From contig CM048849.1 of NCBI GenBank assembly GCA_026545225.1, positions 45,656,336 to 45,720,335 of the forward strand: a stretch of DNA of 64,000 nucleotides, given 5' to 3'. Every line of letters begins with the position of its first letter. Within the stretch, counting starts at the first letter, position 1. Source of the DNA: Cornus controversa (taxonomy: Eukaryota > Streptophyta > Magnoliopsida > Cornales > Cornaceae). Below the pieces are notes generated by a model, which was not told where the DNA came from, ran no database searches, and saw only the letters and a program-made list of their open reading frames with translations. Positions 35,448 through 48,738 of this stretch are shown here, in pieces. A program made the position numbers and the translations under genes.

Positions 35448-36374
35448 CTAGAAAGCACGGACACTTCGTATAGGGGTGTCGTGCCCGTGTCAAACACTCA
35501 GACATTTCTCGGACAGGTGTTGGACACTCCTTAGAAGTATCCTGGAATTTTTTTTTAGGACACGGTGGGGTACATTTTGTAATTTTTAAAAGTGCAAAAA
35601 AACCCCTGAACTTTTTCAAAGTTACAAAAAGACCCCTTTGAACTATTTTTTTGAGTATTTCAGCCCCTCATCTTCTAAAAGTTGACATCTTGACCCCTTG
35701 AAATAACTATAATGGCATATATACCATTTAATATGACTATTATGCCCTTTTCTATATAAATATAGTATTTTCTAAAATAAAAAATAGTTAGATAAAATTC
35801 CTAAATAATAAATTTAGAAACAAAAAAATAAAAAAGCGAATAAAACTTTATTTAACATAAAGCCATGCTAGTTTATTTGCTATTTTGTATTTAAATTTAT
35901 TTATTTGTTATTAGAAAAATGAGTAATGTGCAAGATTCTAGTAGCGCCATCCAAGAAGAAAGTAAATGTTCGTCCTTTTTCTTCCTCCTCTTCCTTCTTC
36001 TTTTCAGCCTACTCTTTGACTATATAGGTATAGGTGTCCAAGCCACCACTTTACGACTTAGAGTTCTTTCGCCTAGTTGATCAGGTTCAAGTTTTGAAGG
36101 AGCTTTACCTTACTAGGCGGACACGATTTGAATATAATGAACATCATTTTTGAAAATACATTAATTGCTTGAAAATAAATTGAAGTATTTTTGTAATTTA
36201 TTATTTTTTTATTGTTAGATTTATGGTATTGTGGATGTTGGTTAACTTGTTGAATATATATTAATATATTATTTCATAGCTGTATTATCGCCGTGTCGTG
36301 TCCTGTTTTTTTGAAATTTGTTGTGTCGTCGTGTTTGTGTCGTGTCGTACCCGTGTCCGTATCCATGCTTCTTA
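35448..36374. mobile_element. 0.93-kb TIR element with perfect 9-bp TSD (copy B only)
   Basis: The left end 'ctagaaagcacggacac' and the right end (reverse complement 'taagaagcatggatacggac') are inverted repeats. Direct 'aaaattaaa' flanks both sides (35439-35447 and 36375-36383). Copy A has the empty site ('gagaaatttaaatgata', about 9955). Both ends are rich in 'gtgtcgtgtc/gacacgg' subrepeats. The 9-bp duplication fits a Mutator-like element. No transposase was recognised. Confidence 0.88.
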
Positions 36375-36821
36375 AAAATTAAATGATACATATAATAAAC
36401 ATCGGAATCAAAATAAAATCAAGGTAAAAAGATTTGGAATAAAATCTACTCAGATGACTTGAACTCTCAACTCTCCCTTTGAAAGTTTGAGGAGATACCA
36501 CTAATCTGATATCTAAGAAATTAATTAAGGGTTGAATTTCAAGTTTATTCATGAAATTAGAATACTCTTTGAAATCGGATAATTAAGCCTTGTAATGAGA
36601 ATTAGATTAGTTTAGACAAATCTGGCTCATTTTAATTCGAATTTAATCGTAGAATCCAAACCTGTTAAAATATATATTGCTCAAATCCCAAATCAAACCT
36701 AATTCATTTTATGCCATAATTACATGCTAGTAAAATAGAAGAAAATGAATTTAAAAAGTTAACAGAAAAAAAAAAAAAAGAAAACAAAAAGGAAAACTTG
36801 TAATGATAAAGAAGAACCACC

Positions 36822-36928
36822 AAGGGCTGTAGTCTAAGTGGTATTTCCTCGCCTTACAAAGTGAAAGGTTAAGAGTTCAAGTCTTTGCAGGGGCAAAGTG
36901 AATGTGTGAGTTTATTTCCTATCAGGAT
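36822..36928 (+). mobile_element. tRNA-headed SINE (family 1), copy B
   Basis: 'tgtagtctaagtggtatttc' and 'ggttaagagttcaagtcttt' give the A-box-like and B-box-like parts. It is orthologous to 10424-10549. A (TA)n tract follows in place of the A-tail. Confidence 0.6.
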
Positions 36929-36959
36929 AATATATATATATATATCTATATATATATAT

Positions 36960-37786
36960 ATATAAAGGAGAGAGAAGTGAGATAACTAATCTTGTGAAAG
37001 TATGTTTAAATTTTGGCACTCTACAATTAATCTCACGCACTTCACCTTTTAAATTTAGCAACTGAAATGACTGTTTGTCCTTCTTTTTGTAATGTCTATA
37101 CAAATAAGTCTTATGCTTTGTTTGTTTAGTTAGAAATAGTAAGAAATGAAAAATATTTTAGCATTTTACAAGTTTATATAGCAGAAAAGGAAAATTTTTT
37201 GGGAAAGTAACTTTTCTCAACTACCTAATTTTTCATACAAAAAACACTAAAAATTTTTGATTTCTTAAGAAAATTATGTGAACTTACTATTACGCCTCTA
37301 TTTTTATCTATCAAAATAAAACATTTATATGAATATGTTTTTAAAATAACAGTCTCAATGTCCTACAAAATTAATTATTTAGATTTGTTACCTAATTATT
37401 GACCCTAGAGGGGGTAAATAGGGTCTTTAGGAAACAATGATAAATTATCCAATTAAAAATGCAATATAATAAATAGGACAATAAATTTGTACAAAAATGT
37501 AAAAGATATAGAATTAACAAAGTACAAATTTAATGAGATGGAGATAGAGAAAATCAAACACAATTGATATAAGCATGTAACGTGGTTCGGAATCCCCTAC
37601 TCCATGATTGAAGATCCCTCTTAAGACTTTTCCAAATTCACAATGGTTTCTCCTTGCAAGTGGAGAGCAAACATTTACAAATGAGCTCACGAGCTACTCC
37701 TTTTTATCTTGCTAAGTGAAGTCTTTCACCTAGGCTTCTACAGTTTCACCAACCCTTTACAAATTATAGAGAAGTAGATTTGTAGG

Positions 37787-37823
<37 letters not shown>

Positions 37824-40311
37824 AAGATTTATATTGTACTAAACATTTTTCGATTCCACTTTTTTACGTCTTTCTTAAGCATTCGGAGTTTGTGAAGAAC
37901 GACAAAGCTAGGACTTCCACTAACTACATGGCCATCCCACTATTCTTTGACCCTCCCCTAAAGCCCTCTGCTCTAAGCAGCATGTTCTCTCTTAGCACTA
38001 AGGTTAATTGAATGGGTTTGATGATTACAACCTATCAATGTGAAGGAATTAACAATCCACCTAATATATCATGTAAACTCAAGTACTCAAAGACTTATGT
38101 AGACCTTGGATCATACTAACAATTCAGCACAAAAGGTTCAACACATGGGGTAGTACAGGTGAGTGTGTGCTAGGATTTGAATTGTAAAATAGTATATGTA
38201 TCTAGTGCATTGAAAATTCAACTTTAAGACACTGTAATTAAATTAGGACCAAAACTAATCGTATATGCATATTATACAAGGACCCTAGAATGACTTGACC
38301 TTTTAGACTTAGATGAAATATCTCTTAAGGACAAAATAATCATTAGACTATGAGATTGTCATTATATGTTTCAACAATTTCATATCTTAATAATACAAGT
38401 GACTAAGAAATCAAAAAGATGCATATATGCTCTAAGGATTTAGAATTGCAATATTCTATAAGGACAAACGTTTATGTGCTTCATCTTGATCCTTGGATTT
38501 ATTTGTTATTTGCCATTGATCCTTGAATACTCTTTGAGTTTTAAATAAAATATATATAGTACAAACTATAGTAAAATATTAAATTAACACGTCAAGAGTT
38601 TGTTGTCATCAAGATTATCTAAATGTCCTTAGGTTCAAGCCTTGGGGCTAACAAAGTTGTTCCACATTGTATAGTATGCCTATGGTATAATTGCAGTCCC
38701 CCTAATAAAATATCACCTTGCATAATAATGATATTATTGTACACATTTGAAGTTGAATAACTTTTATATTATTATTATTTTAATTTTTTTATAATTTTCA
38801 TTGTTAACTATAAAAGTTTTTTTTTTTTTTGAATCACCCATTACCGATACTCAAGGCTGGATGTGAAAATGAGGTGGATCAATGCCAGGTAGACAAACGA
38901 CTATAAAACTTGTGTCAAATCTTCTTGATGAATTTTTATTTAATTGGAGAAAATTCAAGTGGCCGACCCCATTCATATGAGATTAAGGTAAGGATGATGA
39001 TGATGATATATCTCTCAAGATGGGTGTACAAATCAAAGCTCACAAGAGTATAGTTATGAATGAATCACAAGTTAAAACTCAAATATATTGAATGAGAGTA
39101 AGTAACAATGAATGAGTGATAAATACTTGTTCAAATAGTAGTTTTATATCCATTAATGCAACTCTGACACATATATATAATGTCTCTTATGAAAATGGTT
39201 ATTGGAGATGGTTGTAATGCATTAAATACACAATATAGACATTTGCCAAAAGCAGTCGCCTAGTTCTTAAAGTAGTCGTATGATCACCTTTGATCAAGCG
39301 CCTAAAAATATGTATGAAGTGTTTGAAATAATTAGAGAAACATTAAGCTTCACTCTCTGGTTACATCAAGTGCCTGATAACTGAGTATCAGTCGTATGAT
39401 GCAGCCCATTAAGTGCCTGATCCAAAAGATCATTTGTTTGTTACAACCCATTAGGCGCTTGATCCAAAGGATTAGTCGTCTAATTTAGGCGCATTTAAAA
39501 GCTCCAAACATACGGTGATTATCAGGCTCTTGGTGCTTGATGAGAAGTCACCAAATTTTTTCCTGAACCTTCAAGATTAATCCTTGTAAGTATAGGTCAA
39601 AGCACAAATCAACTTGGGTCTATATAGGGTGAATCATATTAATTCAATACCTATTTTTAAGGGATAAAAAACTAAGAACGTGATATGTATGAGATGTATT
39701 ATGGTCCTATTGTCTTAGTCATAGATATTGAACTTCAAACAAGTTATTCAGAAATAACTTTAACAATTGAATTCTAGCTCTCACCATATTATATTACCCA
39801 TAACATTCTTCATTTGAATTAAAGTCTTTTGGCATTGTTGTAAAATTTATTTAGAAGCATATTTTCAAGTAGAAGGGTTAGTGCATAACACCTTCATTGG
39901 TTTGTTATCGTTAAAATTACTAGATTGCCCTTAGGTTGAAACCTTTGGGTCAACAAGATTCTTATATTGCTTTTAGTTGAACCATTATATTTTCTTGTAC
40001 CTTTCATCTTATCCAACCCATGAAATAATAGTTCCCACAACTTGCTTGAAAAAATTTCATGCTAATCAAATGCGTGCTAGAAACTTAATTTTCCTTTTCT
40101 TCACTTCAATTTCTTTCACTTTCATTTTTCACTAATAATTTTTATTTAACCAAATGGATACTATGACTTCATTTAGGAGATGAAGGGCAAACTTGTCATT
40201 TCAATTATTAAAATAAAATGCTGGAGTGCCTGAGGTCAAATGTGAAGTGCTAATATTAGCTCCCTAAATTTATGTACAATTTTGTTATTAATCGGATGAA
40301 AAATGATAGAT
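36960..40311. other. Gene-free DNA collinear with copy A
   Basis: It matches 10550-15428 without the CACTA-like insertion. About 200 bp at 38118-38330 ('aattcagcacaaaaggttca' onwards) is present only here and is probably ancestral sequence lost from A. It has a (TA)n tract at about 37791-37820. No gene was seen. Confidence 0.6.
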
Positions 40312-40429
40312 AGGCAGAATTGTCAAACCTACACTTTCTCATTCATAGGATGCATATGGTGAGTGCATGTGGTGGGACCTATCACATGCATCAAATGAAT
40401 GTAAAAGTGTAGGTCTGACAATTCTGCCT
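40312..40429. mobile_element. Hairpin MITE 'aggcagaattgt', copy B
   Basis: The ends 'aggcagaattgtcaaaccta' and 'taggtctgacaattctgcct' are inverted repeats, and the 118-bp element forms a near-complete hairpin. It is orthologous to 15429-15559. Confidence 0.82.
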
Positions 40430-41560
40430 AAATAGTATGGTCCTAATCGGATACACGATCTGTTAGTGGTGTAATTCTTTGTTAAAGAATTTACTGTTAA
40501 AAGAGATTAACAAACAATGATTCAAAAAATAAAAATAAAAAGTAGGAAAAGATAAATAAAATATGAACAAAGAAATAGTAGACAATTAGGACTTTGAGTT
40601 TTTGTTAAAGAAAAAAAAAACATTAAAGCGAGAAAAAAAATAAAGAGAGGGAAGAAAAATAAAAATAATAATGTAAAATTTTTAAAAGTATGTAAATAAT
40701 ATCTATTATGAAATTAGATAATACATATATATATATATATATATAACACATTATGATTTATATTCGGATAACTATTAGATGGGATCAACCATAATTCATA
40801 TATATATTTTTTTGTCCCAATTCTTACAATATAATTGAAAGACTTGAAGCCTCTACCCTTCAATTTGAAAGGAGAGAAAATAGCACTGGATTATAGGCCT
40901 CGGTGATATTTTGAATGTTTCAATCCATATTCCAATATCATATTGGAATTAAGATCCGAGCATTACCATAAATGGGAAACAAAAAAAAAAAACTGTCTTA
41001 AGTCAAATTTGGATAGCCAAGGTAAGTGAACTCTAGCTCTCATTGTGTTTGGAAAGATAATAAAGAAGTAAAAAAAATGTGTTTTATTATGTAAACGAGA
41101 GAGCAAACATGGGTTCAATTATTGAAAAATATAGAGACAACTAGGTAATAAAAATTAATGAACATTAGTTTAGATGGTATGATCCCTCCTTTCCAAAGAA
41201 GAAATTGAGTATTCGAACACTATTTAAAGAAATATTGTAAGTTTGTATACAATTGATTGAGCTTTTAGAAAAATAATAATTCAAAAAAATAATAATATTA
41301 ATAAATGATTTCCCTATCTTTCCTTCTAAATCCTTTCACTATCATTATTTGAGGGGTTAATATTTAGTAGGAAACCCTTACTTCTCCCCTATTAAGGATC
41401 CCTGCTCTGTTTGTTTTCTTTCAAATTTTTATAAGCTTTCAAAATATTTCAAAATGGGTCCCCTTTTCAAAAATTCCAAAACCTCTTCTTTTTACCTTGT
41501 ACAAAAACGGCACCTTCATAGAAGTGTTCGTATTTCCTAGTGTATTTGTTAAAAAGAAAG

Positions 41561-41601
<41 letters not shown>
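40430..41601. other. Gene-free DNA collinear with copy A
   Basis: It matches 15560-16682. It contains (TA)n at about 41562-41599. No gene was seen. Confidence 0.55.
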
Positions 41602-41604
<3 letters not shown>

Positions 41605-41845
41605 CCAAGGGCGTTGTAGTCTATTGGTACTTCCTCTAGTAGAATGTCGGGATTTGTATGTGGGGTGACTCATATAATTCGTGACAGGGGCTATCTCTCC
41701 CAAGCTTCGATCGTGGATTGACGACTTGGAAGTGAACACGCCTCAAATTTGCAAACTCAATTTGTGATTGGGGTTACCACTCCCAAACTCCAATCACAGA
41801 TTGGTGACTTGGAAGCGGACTCACCCTAAATTCGCGTACTCAATA
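41602..41845 (+). mobile_element. SINE-like unit with internal tandem repeat, copy B
   Basis: Orthologous to 16683-16925, with the same tRNA-like head and two units carrying 'gacttggaag'. Confidence 0.5.
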
Positions 41846-42021
41846 TTTGAGTTCAAGAATTCATTTGAAAAATTCATGAATTGTGTGCAAATTAGGAATT
41901 ATGTAGACTAATGAATTAAAAAAGCAGATGAAAAGTTGCTTCTTGGGATAAGGAATTAACCAATTACCTATTTCGTGAAAGAAAGGAAATTTACCAATCA
42001 ACTACTATCACAATTATAAAA

Positions 42022-43483
42022 AGGTAAATATCACTGACATTCCCTGAGGTTTGATCTTATTTCAAATAGAGAGAAACTTTGCTTATAACTATCATATAAA
42101 CCCAAATGATATTTATGTCCCTAACGGTGTTAAAAATGTGTGAAATATCATATATGCCCCCACTTATTTAATGCAATTTAATAAAAAAATTGAAAAAAAA
42201 ATGTCAAAAGACAAAACTATTCCTAAATTCTCTCTCCCCAACCATTAACCCATTGATTTTCTCTCTCATCACCGATCTCTGCTCCATCATCTTTTCCTAG
42301 CCCAACTTGTATACGGCAAATCAACCACACCCCTCACATTCCATAGCTCAAACCCTAATAACAAACCAGAAAGCCAATTTTTTGACAGAAATGTTGGATT
42401 GGTTGCAGGTGTTCCGGCCACGGTGGTTTTTGCAGTGGTGGTGTTAATGGTGGGCAGGATAACAAACTAAAGACCTAAGGGGCTAAGATAGTGGTGATGT
42501 TAAGGGTTGGCGTTGATATTTCGATAATGGAGGATTGATTGATGTACGTTTGGGTTTCAATTAAGGCTTGTGGTGGCTTCCGATGGTTCCGTTTAATCGA
42601 AGAGGTTGTGTATGGTGGTTGCTGGTTTAGGGTTTGGATTGTGAATGGGCCTTCGAGGTTTGTCGAATTTGGGTTTCGCCATAGAGGTTTGTCATGATGT
42701 TGGCAGTGGCGATGGTGGTTTCGGCACGGGTGAGTGTTCGGGTTTCGTGATTTGGGTCTTAGGGTTGGTTGTCGATTGGGGGTTTATAGTGGCAATTGGC
42801 TTGAGTTAGGTTACGATTGGAGTTCGACAGTGGTGGTGGTGGTTCTGTGGACAGTGGTGGTGTTTCTGTGCATACTGGTGGTGGTGGTGGTGGTTTTGCT
42901 GCCTTTGGTGGTGATGGTGGTTATGTGGACAGTGGTGTTGGTTTTGTGGAATTGTGCGTGGAGAAAGATGAACAGTATGTATGTATGTATGTATGAATGT
43001 ATGTGTGTGTGTGTGTGTGTATAATATATATAATAATACAAATATAAAAATTTATGGACATAAATAAAAATATATAAATATATATGCTAAGAAAATACAA
43101 ATATAACAAGAATAAAATATAAAGTACATATATATGAAAATATTTATAAAAGTATTGTATATAAATATATAATAATATAATATAGATGATATAAAAATAT
43201 ATATATATATATAAAACTAATAATAATATAAATATACATTAAAACTTTTAAGGATATTATTTGCAAAGAGTAAGTAAAAGGGTAGTTAGGTAATTTACTA
43301 CCTCATATAAAAGGTCAAAGGGTATCAAAATCTTTTTGCATAGTGTTAGACATACCTATACACGGTTTAGAGTCTCTTTGACAGACGGTGCAAAACGTTT
43401 GAATTTCTACAATCACTTTTAAACAAAGTTTCTCTCCGTGTAAAATAAGTCTAAATTACATAGGATGTCAGTGATATTTACTT
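42022..43483. mobile_element. MULE-like non-autonomous element, copy B (1.46 kb)
   Basis: The ends 'aggtaaatatcactgacat' and, reverse-complemented, 'aagtaaatatcactgacat' are flanked by identical 'attataaaa' (42013-42021 and 43484-43492). It is orthologous to 17102-18584, so it was inserted before the segmental duplication. The interior is G-rich with a GGT array at 42826-42950. No transposase was seen. Confidence 0.85.
42826..42950. repeat. GGT-rich array inside MULE-like element, copy B
   Basis: Shorter form of the array at 17918-18084. It is followed by (TATG)n and (GT)n microsatellites (about 42976-43021). Confidence 0.85.
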
Positions 43484-43492
43484 ATTATAAAA

Positions 43493-44331
43493 TATAACTA
43501 CTCAATAAAATTAATTAATAAAACCAATAATAAATAAATAATTGCTTTTAAATAGTCTTATATTAATTTTTTTAATAAAAATAGTATTTAATAAATTAAA
43601 ATGATACTATATTAAGTGAAATAATTACACAAAAGTAAATTTACAAATACTCTAAAAACGCTCATACTAGCAAAGATTTTTAGATTTTGATTCTCTCTCT
43701 CTCACCCATTGAGTGAGTGCGTTTCTTCCTAACTTAAAAATAAAATAAATTAAATTAATAGTAAAAGAGGTTTGTAAATTAATGGAGTTGGAAGAGGCAG
43801 TTTAAGAATTTACTCATTTCAACGTGGGTTTTGGACGTGACAAGTGGAGTGAACAACGGAGAAGAAATCGGCATCCCAATGGCCAGAAATGGTGTATTTG
43901 TGGGCCCTCTAACTCTTTACATTCCATTTCTTCTACAGTTTTTAACTTTTTGGGATTCAACTATGGCCTAAATAACTAACAAAATGAAACAACCTTTGGA
44001 AGCAAAGTGTGTAATGCTTCAGTCATAAAGGTAACCCATATTGCCCAACATCATGTAACACTCTTAACACTTTATTTAGTAATAATTTGAAAATGTTTAA
44101 ACATGTGTACAATGTACATAGTCAATATTTACTTCTTTACGATAATTTATGGGATCAAGACCTCCTTGTCACTCACGTTATTATACTATATAGGTGATAC
44201 TTTTACCTTTCACTCATGTTATTATACTATATATGTGATATGTTATTATACTATATCTGTGATATTTTTACCTTTCACTCATGTTATTATACTATATATG
44301 TGATACTTTTTCATTTTGTTGTTTCTTCTAC
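43493..44331. other. Gene-free DNA with short tandem repeats
   Basis: Collinear with 18594-19338. Repeats of about 50 bp ('cactcatgttattatactat') number about four here, at 44168-44308. No gene was seen. Confidence 0.6.
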
Positions 44332-44811
44332 GGGGCAAACTGCACCTCTACTTTCAATCTTTTGCACAAAACTCTCTTGCAAAAAACGTTTGCGTAAAAC
44401 TCCCTAACTATTTGATTTGTTGCAAAGAGACGTTATAATGACAAAAATACTCTTTAATATAATTTTTTTGAAAATACTTTGGAACAATTCTCAAATTTTC
44501 TTAAGGAAAAGAAAATCTAAAATGAAAATGGTTTTAAAGAAAAAAAATTATATATTTTTTATATTAAGAGGCATTTTCTTTATTATAACATCTTTTTGTT
44601 TAAATAACTATTTTTTAAAAATTAAAAAGGGAAAAAAAACTAAAATGAAAATTTATTTTTTAAAAATTTATATTAAGGGACATTTTTGTCATTATAACAT
44701 CACTTTGCAACAAAAAAGATATTTTGGAGATTTTATGTCATTTTATTTTTTTTGCAAAGGAGTTTTGTGCCAAAGATTTTAAAGTATGAGAGGGTTTTAT
44801 GCAATTTGCCC
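44332..44811. mobile_element. 0.48-kb TIR MITE (gggcaaact family), copy B
   Basis: Orthologous to 19340-19822, with the same inverted ends and the same imperfect 9-bp flanks. Confidence 0.7.
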
Positions 44812-45199
44812 TTTTTCTATAACATATATATCGGGGCGGATCCTCTTGGTAAATATGTAAAATGCTGCCAACAAATTTCATATATTTCTTCCAATAAATG
44901 CACAAATGTCATTTTGACATAAATTTTTTCTAAAATATTTTCTTCAAAAAACACCTAAAAATTTTACTTACCAGCAACTACTAAAGCCCTGTTTCGAATA
45001 GCTTCCTAATATCAAAAGGATTTTATTGATAATGTCTTCATAAAAGAAATTTCATTAGAAGGAATTTTGGAGGAAAAAGACATTTGGCGAGTGTATTTTT
45101 TAAATATACTTTAACTTTTAAATTATTTTTTCTTGACAATATTATCTCTTATATTTAACAGCGATTGCAACCCTTAGAAAGCGTGGAGTTCACAATAGA
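44812..45199. other. Deletion-junction region in copy B
   Basis: At about 44915-44935 the copy-B sequence jumps from the equivalent of about 19930 to about 22590 of copy A, with 'acataa' shared near the join. It therefore lacks the tandem repeat, the Harbinger-like element and a SINE head. No gene was seen. Confidence 0.65.
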
Positions 45200-45440
45200 G
45201 GTGGAGATGATGGTAGTGGAAGGCAGTAATGGAGGTGGTGGTTGCGGTGGAGGCAATGATGGTGGAAGGCGGCGACAACGGTGGCGGTGGCAATAGTGGT
45301 GGTGGTGGGGGTGGAGGTGGAGATGGTGGTGGTGGCAACGACGGTAGAGATAGCAATGGCGATGGTGGTGTTGGTGGTAATGATAATGGTGGTGCTGGTG
45401 GAGATGGCAATAGTGGTGGTGGTGGAAGACAACGGCGGTG
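45200..45440. repeat. GGT-rich array, copy B (expanded)
   Basis: About 240 bp of 'ggtggtggtggcaacg'-type repeats, G-rich on plus, against about 90 bp in copy A (22862-22952). The Gly/Val frames on plus and His/Pro/Thr frames on minus are repeat artefacts. Confidence 0.9.
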
Positions 45441-45962
45441 GAGGAACAAATGACCAAGAGATAATATTGCATAATCTTCTTAATATATAAAAAGTAGATG
45501 GACAAATTAGTAAAATACAAATTTACTTAAAAAGAAAATTTGGCTTTCTAAAAGGAGGTTCTAAAGGCAATATTTTTACTTATCTGAAATGGACTTTCTA
45601 ACCACCGACTTCTTCGAAAAGGCCTTTACATATGTGTAACCAAACGTTACATTTTTTTTAAAAAAAGAAATTTAACGCTTGGAAGGACTTTTTGGGGCTT
45701 AGGAAAGCTCCCCAAACAGGTACTAATTTTTTTCCATAATATTTCATTCAAAAAACACCTGAAAATTTTACTTTCCAACAAAAGTTGTTCCTTTATTTCT
45801 CACGTTCCCATTATGCCTACGTCAGTTTCTCTCCACTCTTCTCCACAGACTCCGAAGATGTGAGTTTTCTTATTCTCTAAATTTTTTATATTTGTATATG
45901 TGCATAAAAAATTGATTCCTTTTATATTTTTTTTTCTTAATAGTTCAAAATGGTTACGAGTA

Positions 45963-46022
<60 letters not shown>

Positions 46023-47467
46023 GGTAATATTTGAACAATATTTTTTTTATAATCAAATTTTATCATATCAACGGTATATGATAGTTTAATCATTAATTCA
46101 TTTATTTTTTTAGTATTTGAAAACATAAAGGTAATTTTGGTAAGCAAAATCATTTTCTTTTCACTTTCATGCTACTCAAATTAACAAAATAAAATTTTTC
46201 TATAACTTTTTTGAAATCATTTCATTCTAATCAAATGCACGTGAGAAAGTTAATTTTTTTTTTCTATTTCTTTTCTTTTTACTTAGATTATATCTGACCG
46301 AACGAAACTCTAGAGTTGGGAGGTGACGTGGGAAGAGAGTTTAAAAAGTCGTCTCAGATGAATAATAAATATATAAATAACTATTCTCTCCATCATGGGA
46401 CAGGTGTAGAATATGAATACCTCCGACCAACCATTGACATTCCTACAGGTAAATAGAAGAAAGATAAGATCATTTCGTCTTGTCATCTATATATATATAT
46501 ATATATGGAGTACAATTTTGTGTCAAAAAGTGATTGGCTTCGCCTGTTTCTTCAAATTTGAAGGATGCATTCTGTTGACCCAATAAGCAAACATTCCATC
46601 ATGACCCATCCCCTTCCTTGTTATTTAGTCGTTTCAAATATCTTCGCATGATTTCAAGGCACGATTTTGGGGGTTAATCTGCAACTTTGGCTAGAATGCC
46701 ATTTGATTCAATCAAGAACCCAAAAGGCTAAGGAGATCCACTATTTACAGGGTGAACAGTGGATAACTGCTTGGATATATATATATATATATATTAAGTT
46801 CATGCATTTGATAGTAAACGTGCTAATGTTAACGTTGAAAAGTTAATGGAAAAATTAATGTCAAAAAGTAGCTAGATAGGTCATTGTAGGATAGTTGGAT
46901 ACATATATATTTATATATAGCATGTTCAACCATTGATTTATAGTTTTTTTATTCACTTGCTTGGTTAGGAGATGAAGAGAAGAAAAAAAATGGGAAGACC
47001 ACGTGAATCACTATTTTAGCAAGGACTTGTTTCTAACCCTGGAATCATATTCACAGTTCACAGTTTCATATATATATATATAAACACAATATATATCTAT
47101 ACATGCATGTATATCCATGTCAGTTATATAGATACAAATAGAGCAAATAGAGTTAGTTATATATGCATGTCAGGGGAACTACTTACAAAATAAAAACACG
47201 ATGTTTCTTATATGATCGAAGAGACAAGTATGGATGGTCTTTTTGTCAACAATATTAATTTCTTAGCTGGAGCTATTTAATTTATAAATCCTAAATCTTG
47301 ATTCTTCCATGTCTTTGATACATAAAGAATTAAGCCGCTTTTTATGTTAAGGGAGACTTCAAGTTTACATTATTCATGAATGCACGCTGCCCTGTTTCAG
47401 GGCTTGTTTCAGGCAGTTTTTGTTTATGCAGCTACCATGCATGTGATTTATTTGACCTTCAATTCTC

Positions 47468-47520
<53 letters not shown>

Positions 47521-48684
47521 TATGTGAAGTTAAATTACATTCAATTTGAAAACAGCTCCTTCATGTGAAGGTGAATATGCCCCTATATCTAATAATTTAC
47601 AGACTTTGTAACGTGCTCGTGCATTAGACTATTCTTTTAGTATAAATTACACTTATTGATAAGGGTGGGACTTGGGCTGACCAAAGGGTTACCCAGTCAA
47701 ATCCAAGATTCTAACACTTCTGTCCATGCTTAACTCAAGTCCCAAAGAACCCATCAAATCTCAACCTGCCATTTCACAAAACTTTGGTAGAGGTTTAGTC
47801 TTTAATTTTTTAGTTTTTTATAGCACATTAGATTTTCTAATAACTTGGGCATTTGGTAACTGTTTTTGTTACAAATTCGATGAAAAACAAATGACAAAAA
47901 CATGTTTGCTAGTATTGTTAAGTTTTGCACAACACTGCATATATGTTAAAAAAAAAAAGGCCAAATCCAGAAGGAAAAAAGAAATCACTCTCACTTGATT
48001 TTGCCCTTACAGTAGAATTACTAGATTTTTTTTTAAAAAAAATACCAACACTTGGTAATTAAATACTATTTATTCTTACAATGTTCCAAATATATATATA
48101 TATATATATATATAAGCTACTATATATATATACATATATTTACTTTAAACATAAGTTACCAAATTGTTTCGCAATGAATCATAGCACGAAAAAAACTACT
48201 TCTTCGTATGAAATGAAATAAGAAAAGGTAAAAAAAGGCGGTTACCAAACCACCGTAATTAGCTCGAAAGCAAAAGTGGGCTACATCATATTCATGCAAA
48301 GAAATAATTACGTCGTGATTAAGGCAAGCTGCTCATTATTTCAAAGTCAATTCATTGTTGGAAAATTAATCACACTATATAGTGTTCAACTAAACATCAC
48401 TGTAACAACTTTGATTAATTAATGGGGACTAACCTAACTTAATTCACCACATGACTATATATATATATATATATATATATGAGAGTCTATTCGTTAACTA
48501 TAACTAACAATGAATGGCTAAATGCATGAGAATATATGTTCCTTTTAAACTTTAGAGATGAGATTCTTTGATTATCACTTTTCAAAATAAGTATCCAAGT
48601 TAATCCCTTCAAGGACTTAAATGAGGTTGGTCAAAGGAACATATGGACCGTACCAACATAGGGCTACTATATTTATATTTGTGG

Positions 48685-48738
<54 letters not shown>

